The notes under the pieces are model-generated. The model ran no database searches and was not told where the DNA came from. It saw only the letters and a list, made by a program, of their open reading frames with translations. From Anaerolineae bacterium (GTDB taxonomy: Bacteria > Chloroflexota > Anaerolineae > Anaerolineales > Villigracilaceae): a DNA stretch of 64,000 nt. A program made the translations under genes and the position numbers. The stretch is from NCBI GenBank assembly GCA_030123675.1, contig JASJYH010000001.1:1-64000 (forward strand). Reading direction: 5' to 3'. Positions 54,373 through 63,252 of this stretch are shown one piece after another (the stretch's first letter is position 1; each line of letters starts with the position of its first letter).

Positions 54373-54401
54373 ATTATAGTAGGCACTTATTGGTTTGACA
54401 A
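54373..54401 (-). promoter_or_regulatory. Promoter of the kinase/phosphatase/FHA operon
   Basis: On the minus strand TTGTCA (54401-54396), a 17-base spacer and a perfect TATAAT (54378-54373) form a near-consensus promoter. The leader to the CTG at 54302 would be about 64 bases and contains AGGAG. Confidence 0.8.
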
Positions 54402-54682
54402 CCATACTTAAGTTTACCCTGGCTCAAGGTAATAACTGCTTACTATTTTGTAAAGGGTGGCTCTTGCCTTGTAGCCCTTTTTACGGCAAAATTAAGACTA
54501 CAAATGCTGTTTGTCAGGATCTTTTGAAAAAGTGTGATCCTGGAAAAACGACCAGACATAATTGAGCAATACTTTACCAAATGAGCGCATGCCCATCGGT
54601 ATTATTTGGCAGAATGCAGTGGACTATAATTTCAACCGTTCAATAAGTCGGAACGACAGTTTGTCGAAGGTGTAAAATCCCG

Positions 54683-55588
54683 ATGACAACCCATCCATTA
54701 TCTGGCGTTTACGCAGCTGCTGTCACCCCACTTAAGCCTGATTCAACCCCTGATACTGAAGTGTTTCCCGATTTTCTGGCCTTCCTAGCCGAGCGCGGTT
54801 GTCATGGGGCCCTGATACTGGGAACGACAGGTGAAGGCCCATCCTTCTCGGCCGAAGAACGAATGGCTATTTGGCAAGCAGCGATAAAAATTCGCGAATC
54901 GCATCCCGAATTCCGTCTTTTGGCCGGTACCGGCACCCCTAGTTTACAGGAAACCATTGAATTGACAAAAAGGGCCTTTGATCTGGGCTTTCAAAGTGTG
55001 GTTGTTCTTCCACCGTATTATTTTCGCGAAGCCAGCGAAGATGGATTGTTCACATGGTTCGAGCGGTTGATCCAAAAAGCTGTCCCAGCGGATGGCTATC
55101 TGCTGGCCTATCACATCCCTGGTTTAGCAGGGATTGGCTTTTCTCGAAATCTACTCATGCGGCTCAAAGATGCTTTCCCAGTACAGTTTGCAGGTATCAA
55201 GGATTCATCTAACGACCCCGACTTTGCTAGCTTTCTGGGCCAAACTTTCGGAAAAGATCTGGCGGTCTTTACCGGCATAGACTCGAATTTATCACTGGCT
55301 TTACAAAATGGAGCCGCAGGCTGTATCACGGCGCTGGCTAACCTGATCTCGCCGAGCTTGCGTGCTATCTATGATGGTATATCTCGAAACGAAGATCTTT
55401 CAGAAACGCAAATCTTAGTGACTGCTCAGCGCCGAATCTTGGAACAATACGTGCCCTTTCCATCGCTAATTAAAGGCTTGGTAGCTGACAAACATGGATT
55501 TCCACGTTGGCCAGTCCGGCCTCCGCTGGAAGATATCCCTAAGATTTCTGTAACTCAAGCTTCAAGAGAGTTGGATGAGTCTGTATAG
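54683..55588 (+). CDS. Dihydrodipicolinate-synthase-family aldolase/lyase
   Basis: The 301-residue protein is a DapA-type (beta/alpha)8 barrel: GALILGTTGEGPSFSAEER, then LLAYHIPGLAGIGF (Tyr of the proton relay) and AGIKDSSNDPDF with Schiff-base Lys173. Asn and Gly patterns near the C-terminus (NGAAGCITALANL) are family-typical. It condenses or cleaves pyruvate with an aldehyde. True DapA, N-acetylneuraminate lyase and other sugar-acid aldolases cannot be told apart by eye. No lysine genes are nearby. It is transcribed away from the kinase operon. Confidence 0.85.
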   Translation: MTTHPLSGVYAAAVTPLKPDSTPDTEVFPDFLAFLAERGCHGALILGTTGEGPSFSAEERMAIWQAAIKIRESHPEFRLLAGTGTPSLQETIELTKRAFDLGFQSVVVLPPYYFREASEDGLFTWFERLIQKAVPADGYLLAYHIPGLAGIGFSRNLLMRLKDAFPVQFAGIKDSSNDPDFASFLGQTFGKDLAVFTGIDSNLSLALQNGAAGCITALANLISPSLRAIYDGISRNEDLSETQILVTAQRRILEQYVPFPSLIKGLVADKHGFPRWPVRPPLEDIPKISVTQASRELDESV

Positions 55589-55654
55589 CCAAGGGACCTC
55601 ACAGACTGATTCCACCTCAAGAACTATACACCTTTTGAGTACTATACCCCTACC

Positions 55655-56467
55655 ATGACAACTTGGCGATTGATCAAAAATGAGGCTGCTTCCGGAGCAT
55701 GGAATATGGCTGTGGATGAGGCACTACTCGAACATACTGGCCGCGGCGCTTCACTAGCGACTTTACGCTTGTATGCCTGGAACCCGGCCTGCCTCTCGCT
55801 TGGCTTTTCACAACCGTTTAGGGAGGTTGATATAGCAGAAATACAGTCGTATGGCTGGGAAGTAGTGCGCAGGATGACGGGTGGACGTGCTATCCTGCAT
55901 ACCGACGAACTGACCTATTCCGTCACCGGGCCACCTGATGAACCCAATCTGGAGGGCACGATTCTTCAATCATATAATCGTTTGGCGGGGGCATTATTGG
56001 TTGCCACGCGTGACCTACATTTGCCAGTAGAGATGAAAGATGGTGGCTCAAGCAACAATAACCACTCCAACCCGATTTGCTTTGAAGTACCCTCAAACTA
56101 TGAGATTACGGTTGATGGGAAGAAGTTGATCGGCTCGGCTCAGGCGCGCCGCAAGGTGGGGGTGCTGCAACACGGATCAATGCCGCTGACTGGCGATTTG
56201 ACCCGAATTTGCCAGGTAATGGTCTTCACGGACGAGGCGAAGCGCGAACGGGCTAGGCAGCAGCTAAGGGCACGCGCACTGACGGTCGAAACCGTTTTGG
56301 GGCAGGAAGTGGCCTGGGAAACCGCCGCGCAGGCTTTTATCCGAGCCTTTGAAGCGCAGCTGGGGCTGAAGCTCGAGGTAGGGGAATTGTCACAGTCCGA
56401 AGTTGAACGTGCGGAGGAGCTCCTAAAGGAAAAATATGCGCACCCCTCCTGGACTGAGAGAATTTAA
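55655..56467 (+). CDS. LipM-like octanoyl/lipoyl transferase (LplA family)
   Basis: The 270-residue protein has NMAVDEALLEH, SLGFSQPFREVD, and VVRRMTGGRAILHTDELTYSV (the RRxxGG...H motif). CFEVPSNYEITVDGKKLIGSAQARRKVGVLQHGS supplies the active-site Cys and Lys of LipM-type octanoyltransferases. It would transfer octanoyl or lipoyl to apo-lipoyl domains, for example of dehydrogenase complexes. ATP-dependent LplA is less likely because the C-terminal accessory domain is missing. No SD is present. TATACC lies six bases before the ATG, compatible with a leaderless start. Confidence 0.85.
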   Translation: MTTWRLIKNEAASGAWNMAVDEALLEHTGRGASLATLRLYAWNPACLSLGFSQPFREVDIAEIQSYGWEVVRRMTGGRAILHTDELTYSVTGPPDEPNLEGTILQSYNRLAGALLVATRDLHLPVEMKDGGSSNNNHSNPICFEVPSNYEITVDGKKLIGSAQARRKVGVLQHGSMPLTGDLTRICQVMVFTDEAKRERARQQLRARALTVETVLGQEVAWETAAQAFIRAFEAQLGLKLEVGELSQSEVERAEELLKEKYAHPSWTERI

Positions 56468-56477
56468 TACCCAAAAT

Positions 56478-56508
56478 ATAATGCCCCGTGAAATTCACAG
56501 GGCATTAT
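56478..56508. terminator. Bidirectional terminator between convergent genes
   Basis: ATAATGCCC (56478-56486) pairs perfectly with GGGCATTAT (56500-56508), with an inner GTGAA/TTCAC arm. It lies between the converging LipM-like gene and the coiled-coil gene. Confidence 0.85.
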
Positions 56509-56509
56509 C

Positions 56510-57025
56510 CTATTTCTTATCATTTTGGCTTCCGAGAGGTACAGAAGTTACTTTTGATTTCTTTGCAGTCGTACGGCGCATGCGATCTTCATCTACTGTG
56601 CGAATACCATTCCTGACTTGGTTAATCGTGCGTTCCAGTTCGTCTTGCAGGCGATTAAGTGTGTCGGACACGTAATCATCTGCTTCACGTCGTGTAGCCT
56701 CAGCATCGGCATCTACCTGGCTAAGGATTTGATCAGCACGTCGTTCGGCTTCCCGTGTGACTCCGTCTTTATCAACCATATCATCCGCTTTTTCACGTGC
56801 TAACTCAATGGTGCGATTGGCTTCCTCTTGTGACTGGGCCATGACCCGGTCGCGTTGGGAGAGTAATTGCTGAGCTTTCTTAACTTCTTCCGGGATGGCG
56901 ATACGCATCTGGTCGATGATATCTAACATACGGTCTTCATCTACAATAATATTTTTTGAAAACCAGAGAGCCTTACCCTCATTGAATAATTCTTCTAGAC
57001 GGTCAATCAGTTGTAGGATGTCCAT
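56510..57025 (-). CDS. Coiled-coil protein of unknown function
   Basis: The 171-residue protein has no enzyme motif. It opens with DILQLIDRLEELFNEGK, then a long charged coiled coil (about residues 45-150: EEVKKAQQLLSQRDRVMAQSQ, REAERRADQILSQVD, DTLNRLQDELERTI) resembling ATP-synthase b-subunit or DivIVA stalks. The tail is basic (TAKKSKVTSV). GGAGGAG precedes the ATG. It sits next to coaD in a recG/coaD neighbourhood. A cytoskeletal or division-related role is only suggested by shape. Confidence 0.75.
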   Translation of the reverse strand: MDILQLIDRLEELFNEGKALWFSKNIIVDEDRMLDIIDQMRIAIPEEVKKAQQLLSQRDRVMAQSQEEANRTIELAREKADDMVDKDGVTREAERRADQILSQVDADAEATRREADDYVSDTLNRLQDELERTINQVRNGIRTVDEDRMRRTTAKKSKVTSVPLGSQNDKK

Positions 57026-57072
57026 AGACTCCTCCGTTTAACCTCGACGGATTCCCCAATTCTATCCGATTT

Positions 57073-57588
57073 TTAATCTCTGAGTGAGGTTTGAACGTCT
57101 TGCTCATCAATATTGCTAAATCTTTGTTTTAGCGCATCATGTACATACGGCGGCACCATGCTTGATACATCACCACCCAGCGAGGCAATCTCACATACTG
57201 TGGTTGATGAAAGGAAGGTGTGCCCTTCGGATGTAATCAGCGAAACAATTTCAATATCTGGTGACAGGCGATGATTGGCCAGTGCCATACGAAATTCATA
57301 CTCAAAATCTGAGAAGACTCGCAATCCGCGCACGATGACTTTGGCTCCAATTTTATGAGCATAGTTTACCGTCAGGCCGCTGTAGCCGGTCACTTGGATC
57401 TTGGGATTGCCGGCAACCGCTTTTTTCACTAACGATATGCGCTGCGCGGGCGAGAAGTATAAAGATTTGAGCGGCTTATCGTACACAGCCACTATGAGTT
57501 CATCGAACAAACGCGAAGCGCGTTTTGCAATATCTACGTGACCATAATGTATCGGATCGAAAGTGCCCGGAAATAATGCTTTGATCAT
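57073..57588 (-). CDS. coaD: Phosphopantetheine adenylyltransferase
   Basis: The 171-residue protein has the nucleotidyltransferase signature ALFPGTFDPIHYGHVDIAKRA (T/HxGH), VIVRGLRVFSDFEYEFRMALANHRL and SLITSEGHTFLSSTTVCEIASLGGDVSSMVPPYV. It makes dephospho-CoA from 4'-phosphopantetheine and ATP. Length is normal. AGGAGAC precedes the ATG. It lies downstream of recG on the same strand, as in many Gram-positive genomes. Confidence 0.95.
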   Translation of the reverse strand: MIKALFPGTFDPIHYGHVDIAKRASRLFDELIVAVYDKPLKSLYFSPAQRISLVKKAVAGNPKIQVTGYSGLTVNYAHKIGAKVIVRGLRVFSDFEYEFRMALANHRLSPDIEIVSLITSEGHTFLSSTTVCEIASLGGDVSSMVPPYVHDALKQRFSNIDEQDVQTSLRD

Positions 57589-57665
57589 TTTGTCTTTATG
57601 TCTCCTGGTCGTCCTGAATTTTTAATATCTTGGCTATTTGCCTATGATATGTAAAAATTATCAGG

Positions 57666-60155
57666 CTAACTTATATCCCCTTTGCCATTGCCCCAAAAAC
57701 GTTCCAGGGCTTCAGAAAGCAGGGCGTGTTCAGGTTTTTCAAGGTTGGCATCTGTATTAAATAAATTCAGTGCTTGTGAACGTGCATTCTCAATTAATGC
57801 TATATCGGTTAAGCTGGCCATCCTTAAACCAGATGCATAGCCAGACTGGCGTGTTCCTAAGAATTCACCGGGCCCGCGCTGCTGCAAATCGCGTTCAGCC
57901 AGAACGAAACCATCGTTGGATTCAACCATAGCCTGCAGGCGTTCATTTTCCATTGCGTCTTCATGTGCGGGAATCAAGAGGCAATACGATTGTTCTGAGT
58001 CGCGTCCGACACGCCCGCGTAACTGGTGTAACTGCGTCAGACCGAAGCGGTTTGCGCCTTCAACGAGCATGACGGTTGCGTTTGGTACGTCCACGCCAAC
58101 TTCCACAACAGTTGTTGAAACCAGAATATCAAATTTTTTGTTCCGGAAATCGAGCATGATCGCATCTTTTTCGTCGGGTTTCATTTTCCCGTGTAGCAAG
58201 CCAATTTTGAGATCCGGGAAAATCTCCTTTGAAAGGATTTCGTGATCATCTACGGCGGCGCGTGCATCAACCTTATCACTCTCTTCGATTAACGGATAAA
58301 TGATAAATACCTGCCGCCCGTTGTTGATCTGGGCGCGGATCAGGGTGTAAGCACGTTCGCGTTCTTTTGGGGAGAGTACATAGGTATCGATCGGTTTGCG
58401 TCCGATAGGCATTTCATCCATGACACTGATGTCGAGGTCACCGTATAAGGTTAATGCCAGTGAACGTGGGATTGGCGTGGCTGTCATTACCAACAGGTGG
58501 GGTGTACTGCCCTTGGTCCTTAAGGCAGCGCGCTGTTCCACGCCGAAGCGATGCTGTTCGTCAATCACCGCCAGTTGTAAATCTGCAAATTTGATCGGGT
58601 CTTCGATTAGCGCATGGGTACCGATCAGGACTTTGATGCTGCCATCTTTTAGCCCTTTTCGGATTGCTTCTTTCTCAGCCTTGGGCGTGTCTCCGACTAA
58701 CAAGCGAATCTCGTCTTCAGAGAGAATTCCATTTTCACCAGTCATCAGCTTGATGAAGTTGTTGTAATGTTGATCCGCCAAAATGGATGTGGGTGCCATG
58801 ATGGCCGCTTGAGAGCCCGCATTTGTGACAATGGCTGCGGCTGTTATAGCAATCACCGTTTTTCCAGAGCCGACATCACCTTGTAATAAGCGGTTCATTG
58901 GGCGGCCAGACCCCAAATCAACTAATATGTCATCAATGGCGCGTTTCTGAGCCTTGGTGAGTTCGAATGGCAAGGATTTAAAACGTTCTTCGAGCCAATC
59001 ATCTTGAACATCAAAGATGCGTCCAGGCACAGATTGCCAATCACGTTTCTGGCGCAGAACACCCATTTGCAAGAAGAAGATTTCATCAAAGGCCAATCGT
59101 TTGCGTGCAGCCTTCAATTTTTCTTGCGAATTTGGGAAATGTGCTTGCAAGAGTGCATTATTAAGTTCAGGTAGTTTTGCAGCTGAGCGCACACTTTTCG
59201 GCAAATGATCGGTCACCCGTAGGGCCCAGTGAGTGACTACCTGGTTCATCAAGTTACGCAGCCACTTTTGGGTAACTTTCGCAGTTAATGGGTAGATAGG
59301 CACGATACGATTTGTGTGTAAATTTTCTATTTCGACTGGTTCGAATTCAGGGTTATTCATCACCAACCGACCTAGGTATTGCTCCACCTTACCTGAAACA
59401 GAAATGGGATCATCTTTCTTCAATCGATTTGCTATCCAGGGTTGGTTAAACCACGAAAGTCGTAACGTGCCTGTGCTGTCTGAAATAATTACTTCAACCA
59501 GTTGGGATTTGCCTCCGCGAATGGGGCGTGTACTGACTGATTGAACTGCTGCAATTACGGTCACCTGCTGTCCATAAAATAAATCCTTGATAGGCTTGAG
59601 CTGGCTATAATCTTCATAGCGGTACGGGAAGTAATAAAGCATATCGCCTAAGGTATACAGGCCCAGCTTCTCCAATGTCTTTGAATGGCGTGGCCCGACC
59701 CCTTGCAATACGGTCAGGTTGGCATTTAGGGCAGCGGGTGTAGCAGATGTTTTGCCGCCAGGGGCGGTCTCAGACCGACCTGGTTTTGCTTTCGTTTTTA
59801 GTTTCCCTTTTCCGGGTTCTGTTTGGGGTGCAGATGGTTTTTGTTTGGTGGAAGCAAGTTTGGGCTGAGTGTGAGGCGTGTTGTTTTCCTTTTGTGCCGC
59901 CTCAGGATATTGTTCTTGAATCCGATTCCACAGTCCTTTAAGCGATTCAGCCCGGGATTCAGTCGTTAAGCTGGCGTATGATCCCAATCGTTCGAGCACG
60001 GCCTGGATGATTTCATCGGTGATATTATCTGCACGGGCTTCGCTCTCCCAGTAATCAAGCATTTTTGCGAGGCCACCGATGATGGCTGTGTCGTTATATT
60101 TGTTTTGATGTTCAAGACGAAAAAATTTACGAAGATTCACTAACGAGGGTTGCAT
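57666..60155 (-). CDS. recG: ATP-dependent DNA helicase RecG
   Basis: The protein has 829 residues. An extended N-terminus (about 1-160) includes a low-complexity Lys/Pro/Thr linker (KLASTKQKPSAPQTEPGKG). A wedge/OB domain follows (LQGVGPRHSKTLEKLGLYTLGDMLYYFPYRYED). The helicase core has Walker A RLLQGDVGSGKTVIAI, DEQH in VIDEQHRFGVEQR, TATPIPRSLALT, and the RecG-specific end LRGRVGRDSEQSYCLL and ERDLQQRGPGEFLGTRQSG. It reverses stalled forks. TAAAAT lies six bases before the ATG with no SD, so it is probably leaderless. Confidence 0.94.
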   Translation of the reverse strand: MQPSLVNLRKFFRLEHQNKYNDTAIIGGLAKMLDYWESEARADNITDEIIQAVLERLGSYASLTTESRAESLKGLWNRIQEQYPEAAQKENNTPHTQPKLASTKQKPSAPQTEPGKGKLKTKAKPGRSETAPGGKTSATPAALNANLTVLQGVGPRHSKTLEKLGLYTLGDMLYYFPYRYEDYSQLKPIKDLFYGQQVTVIAAVQSVSTRPIRGGKSQLVEVIISDSTGTLRLSWFNQPWIANRLKKDDPISVSGKVEQYLGRLVMNNPEFEPVEIENLHTNRIVPIYPLTAKVTQKWLRNLMNQVVTHWALRVTDHLPKSVRSAAKLPELNNALLQAHFPNSQEKLKAARKRLAFDEIFFLQMGVLRQKRDWQSVPGRIFDVQDDWLEERFKSLPFELTKAQKRAIDDILVDLGSGRPMNRLLQGDVGSGKTVIAITAAAIVTNAGSQAAIMAPTSILADQHYNNFIKLMTGENGILSEDEIRLLVGDTPKAEKEAIRKGLKDGSIKVLIGTHALIEDPIKFADLQLAVIDEQHRFGVEQRAALRTKGSTPHLLVMTATPIPRSLALTLYGDLDISVMDEMPIGRKPIDTYVLSPKERERAYTLIRAQINNGRQVFIIYPLIEESDKVDARAAVDDHEILSKEIFPDLKIGLLHGKMKPDEKDAIMLDFRNKKFDILVSTTVVEVGVDVPNATVMLVEGANRFGLTQLHQLRGRVGRDSEQSYCLLIPAHEDAMENERLQAMVESNDGFVLAERDLQQRGPGEFLGTRQSGYASGLRMASLTDIALIENARSQALNLFNTDANLEKPEHALLSEALERFWGNGKGDIS

Positions 60156-60161
60156 AGCAGT

Positions 60162-60167
60162 ATTTTA
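60162..60167 (-). promoter_or_regulatory. -10 box TAAAAT of leaderless recG
   Basis: On the minus strand TAAAAT is followed by ACTGCT and the ATG at 60155. Confidence 0.55.
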
Positions 60168-60187
60168 TCATGAGGGAAATTGGATAA

Positions 60188-61030
60188 CTAATGGATGACC
60201 GCTGCAAAACCCAACCCGTTTGGCCCGACATGCGTGCCGATCACAGTGGTTACATTAACCATTAAAATTTTGCGCGGGATAGATTGTCTGATGGTGTTCA
60301 TCAACTCATCGAGTAATTGGAGTGCGCGGGTTTCAGCATTGGAATGCAGGATTGCCAGGCGCTCTAATGGGCCAAGCTCTTGCAATGTTTTATAAATACG
60401 GGCCCCAGCCTGTTGTGTGGTTCGCACCGTTCCGAGAGACAATATTTCACCATCTTTGAGTGCAACAATTGGTTTGAGACTCAATATTCCAGCCAGCGTA
60501 GCTTTAGTGCCATGCACACGTCCGATTCTTTTGAGATATTTCATCGTGTCTAGTGCGGCGATCACCTTTTGTCGCGCTCTTGTGGATTTGATAGCATTAT
60601 AAATTGCATCTAAGCCCACATCCTCCAATGCAGCCTCCGCGGCTGCCAACACCTGGAATCCAAGCCCCAATGAGAGCGAGCCACTATCGATTACTTTGAT
60701 GCGGTCTCCGAAATCTTTAGCGGCTAATCGAGAGGTATTAAAGATATTTGTTAATTGGTGGGCTGCATGAATGGAAATAATATGATCGCATCCAGCCTTT
60801 ATCAATTTTTCATAACGCTCTGAAAATTCCCCAATGGAAGGTGCGGAAGTGGTAGGTAGGGATTTAAAGTGAGGTAAGCGTGTATAAAATTCTTTACGCG
60901 TAATACCGTTCCCATCTACATACGCTTTTCCATCCAATACAAGCACCGCAGGAACCACTTTAATCCCAAGTTGATTGACAATATTATTTGGCAAATCGCA
61001 AGTGGAATCAGTGACAATGCCTATTTTCAT
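60188..61030 (-). CDS. DegV family fatty-acid-binding protein
   Basis: The 280-residue protein opens with GIVTDSTCDLPNNIVNQLGIKVVPAVLVLDG, the DegV start. It continues with TSAPSIGEFSERYEKLI, DHIISIHAAHQLTNIFNTSRLAA, KVIDSGSLSLGLGFQVLAAAEA and the late TVIGTHVGPNGLGFAAV. FakB-type members bind a fatty acid and present it to the FakA kinase. The gene lies directly downstream of fakA on the same strand, supporting a FakB role. Confidence 0.9.
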   Translation of the reverse strand: MKIGIVTDSTCDLPNNIVNQLGIKVVPAVLVLDGKAYVDGNGITRKEFYTRLPHFKSLPTTSAPSIGEFSERYEKLIKAGCDHIISIHAAHQLTNIFNTSRLAAKDFGDRIKVIDSGSLSLGLGFQVLAAAEAALEDVGLDAIYNAIKSTRARQKVIAALDTMKYLKRIGRVHGTKATLAGILSLKPIVALKDGEILSLGTVRTTQQAGARIYKTLQELGPLERLAILHSNAETRALQLLDELMNTIRQSIPRKILMVNVTTVIGTHVGPNGLGFAAVIH

Positions 61031-61126
61031 TTTTGGAAAACCATTCTTTTTAAAAATGGTGAGAGGCTAAGGGCCCTGCGTTGTAATTACGCGACCTTGG
61101 GCTCTTCACGAATCAAGATTACTTAA

Positions 61127-62809
61127 TTATTCCACGGATATGATCAGCTGATACTGTGGCTGGCCGCCATTTTGTAATTCAATCTCCTGTCCCTCATAGG
61201 CTTCCTGGACCACATTGGAAATAAGTTTGGCATCAGTTTCTGGCAGGTCTTCACCATAATATAACGTGATTAGCTCACGCTCTTTGGCATTTGCTTTTTT
61301 GAGTATTTTCAGGCAAGCGCGCTCGACAGATTTTTCAGAGCAAACTAGTTTGCCATCCAAAAGCCCAATAACCTGGCCTTCCTTCACCTTGACACCTTCA
61401 ATTTCCACGGAGCGTGTCGCGATAGTGATTTCACCGCTATTAACCAACGTCATTGACTTATTCATCTTCTTTACGATGATTTCTAAATCACTGTCTGGGT
61501 TGAGAGCCAGCATCGCAGAAAATCCTTGCGGGGCATTGAGGCTTGGCACAACCTCCACATTTTTAGCACTTAGCTTTTTTGCTTGATTGGCAGCCAAAAT
61601 AATATTCTTATTATTTGGCAAGAGGATGATGCTTTCAGTGGGTAAATCTTCGAAAGCTGCCAAAAGCTCCTTTGTGCTTGGGTTCTTCGTTTGACCGCCT
61701 TCAACGATTGCAGCCACACCCAGGCTGGCAAAGATCCGACTCAGTCCGGGCCCAGGGGAAACAGTTACTACCGCGATCTGCCCGAACTCTGTATTTGTTA
61801 ACACCAAGCTATCGCCTTTGGCCTTCTTGTCGATTTCATCCATCTGGGCTGCCAAGTTTTCCATAGCTACCTTGGTGATAGTTCCTAGTTCCATGATGTA
61901 ATCTATCGGCAGATAGCGGTTTTCCAAGGGTACATGAATGTGCATACGGTACATATTCTCGCCTTCAGCCATTTGTATGGAGGTGCCCAGCTCTTCAAGT
62001 TTGGCGTAAAATTTTTCCAAATCTAATTCTTTGTGGGGACGAAAATCTACAACGACCTCAAAATCTTGTCCTTCCTCGATCTCTTGCATGGCGCTCTCAA
62101 AGCTCATAGCCGAAAGAGACTGGACCGATACTAAGGGAGTATCCAAAGGCTCACCGTTTATGTAACGCAACATGCCTTCCAGGATAAAAAATAGACCTTT
62201 GCCGCCTGCGTCAACAACACCGGATTCCTTGAGAACCGGAAGCAGGTCTGGGGTGCGTTTAACCGATTCGTCCGCTTCTTTAACTACCGAAACCAGGATT
62301 TCGACTAGGTCTTGCTTGGACTTCAAACTTGCGTCTGCTGCTTTCGCAATGTCCTTGGCAACGGTCAGTATCGTCCCTTCCACGGGACGGGCGCCACCTT
62401 TATAGGCCGTATCGCGTGCCTCGGCAAAAGCTTTAACCAGCCCCGGGCCATCCAGTACAGCCTGACCTTGCAAACTGCGCGAAAAGCCGCGCCAAAGTTG
62501 AGAAAGAATAACGCCTGAGTTTCCGCGGGCTCCCATCAATGCGCCTTGAGAGAGAGCGGTGGCAATTTCCGTAAAACTAGATTGAGACAGCTCGCTGATT
62601 TCATCTAAGGCAGATTGCATCGTCAGGACCATATTAGTGCCTGTGTCGCCATCTGGAACCGGAAAAACATTTAATGCATTTACAATCTCTTGATTGGTAC
62701 GTAGCCAGTCCAGACCAGCTTTCACAAGGCGCTTAAGTGACTGCCCATCCACCACAGCTTGGGGAAATTTTGTTAGTCGTCTTTGTGTCTTTGGGGAATC
62801 TAAGCCCAT
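61127..62809 (-). CDS. fakA: DhaL-domain fatty acid kinase FakA
   Basis: The protein has 560 residues. The N-terminal DhaL domain (about 1-215) has NVFPVPDGDTGTNMVLTMQSAL (metal-binding Asp residues), MGARGNSGVILSQLWRGF and VDAGGKGLFFILEGML. A middle domain and a C-terminal DAK1-related domain (TESIILLPNNKNIILAANQA) follow. It phosphorylates fatty acids bound to FakB. It sits between asp23/yloU upstream and degV downstream, the Bacillus-like order. GAGGAG precedes the ATG. Confidence 0.93.
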   Translation of the reverse strand: MGLDSPKTQRRLTKFPQAVVDGQSLKRLVKAGLDWLRTNQEIVNALNVFPVPDGDTGTNMVLTMQSALDEISELSQSSFTEIATALSQGALMGARGNSGVILSQLWRGFSRSLQGQAVLDGPGLVKAFAEARDTAYKGGARPVEGTILTVAKDIAKAADASLKSKQDLVEILVSVVKEADESVKRTPDLLPVLKESGVVDAGGKGLFFILEGMLRYINGEPLDTPLVSVQSLSAMSFESAMQEIEEGQDFEVVVDFRPHKELDLEKFYAKLEELGTSIQMAEGENMYRMHIHVPLENRYLPIDYIMELGTITKVAMENLAAQMDEIDKKAKGDSLVLTNTEFGQIAVVTVSPGPGLSRIFASLGVAAIVEGGQTKNPSTKELLAAFEDLPTESIILLPNNKNIILAANQAKKLSAKNVEVVPSLNAPQGFSAMLALNPDSDLEIIVKKMNKSMTLVNSGEITIATRSVEIEGVKVKEGQVIGLLDGKLVCSEKSVERACLKILKKANAKERELITLYYGEDLPETDAKLISNVVQEAYEGQEIELQNGGQPQYQLIISVE

Positions 62810-62833
62810 AATGTCTTTTGCTCCTCAGGCTTA

Positions 62834-63202
62834 TCAGTCGGTGTCGCTAACCCGCAAGCCTGTTATATGTACATTAATATTGTTGACAGGTAGATCTAAT
62901 GCTTTTTCCACATGGTAACGGACTGTGTTGACTACATTGTTTGCTACAGTGGAAATCCGAGTACCATACTCTAAAATTATGTAAATGTCAATATTTAACT
63001 CTTCGTTTTCATGGTTTACAGATACTCCCCGAGTTGGCTCTCGTGTGAGCGTGTTTACCAATCCTTGGGCTAGGTTTTTATGCGCCAAACCAATTACACC
63101 GTATGATTCCAGAGCTGCATGATACGCAATGGTTGTGATAGCATTTAGGGAGATGTGAATTCTGCCTAAAGATATAGTCTCTTTGCCCATAAGTCTTCCC
63201 AT
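62834..63202 (-). CDS. yloU: Asp23/Gls24 family protein (YloU-like)
   Basis: The 122-residue protein has the Asp23 pattern: GRIHISLNAITTIAYHAALESYGVIGLA, then VSVNHENEELNIDIYIILEYGTRISTVANNVVNTVRYHVE and VNNINVHITGLRVSD. Members are envelope-stress or membrane-linked scaffold proteins. An alternative ATG at 63190 would remove four residues. It is the first gene of the yloU-fakA run and is divergent from rpmB. Confidence 0.9.
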   Translation of the reverse strand: MGRLMGKETISLGRIHISLNAITTIAYHAALESYGVIGLAHKNLAQGLVNTLTREPTRGVSVNHENEELNIDIYIILEYGTRISTVANNVVNTVRYHVEKALDLPVNNINVHITGLRVSDTD

Positions 63203-63223
63203 TGTCTGATATTACAACTCTTC

Positions 63224-63252
63224 TTGTCTAAGGATACGTTGTGTGATAAAAT
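63224..63252 (+). promoter_or_regulatory. Promoter of rpmB
   Basis: TTGTCT, a 17-base spacer and an extended -10 (TGA TAAAAT) lie about 60 bases before the ATG. The leader contains a small hairpin CTTGC-GGGA-GCAAG. Confidence 0.65.

Larger units (their letters stand above)
54303..54682. other. Divergent regulatory spacer
   Basis: This 380-base region has no gene. It holds the kinase-operon promoter and palindrome (minus strand), plus two possible -10 boxes for the aldolase on the plus strand: TATAAT at 54625-54630 and TAAAAT at 54673-54678, the second only four bases before the ATG. Confidence 0.6.
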
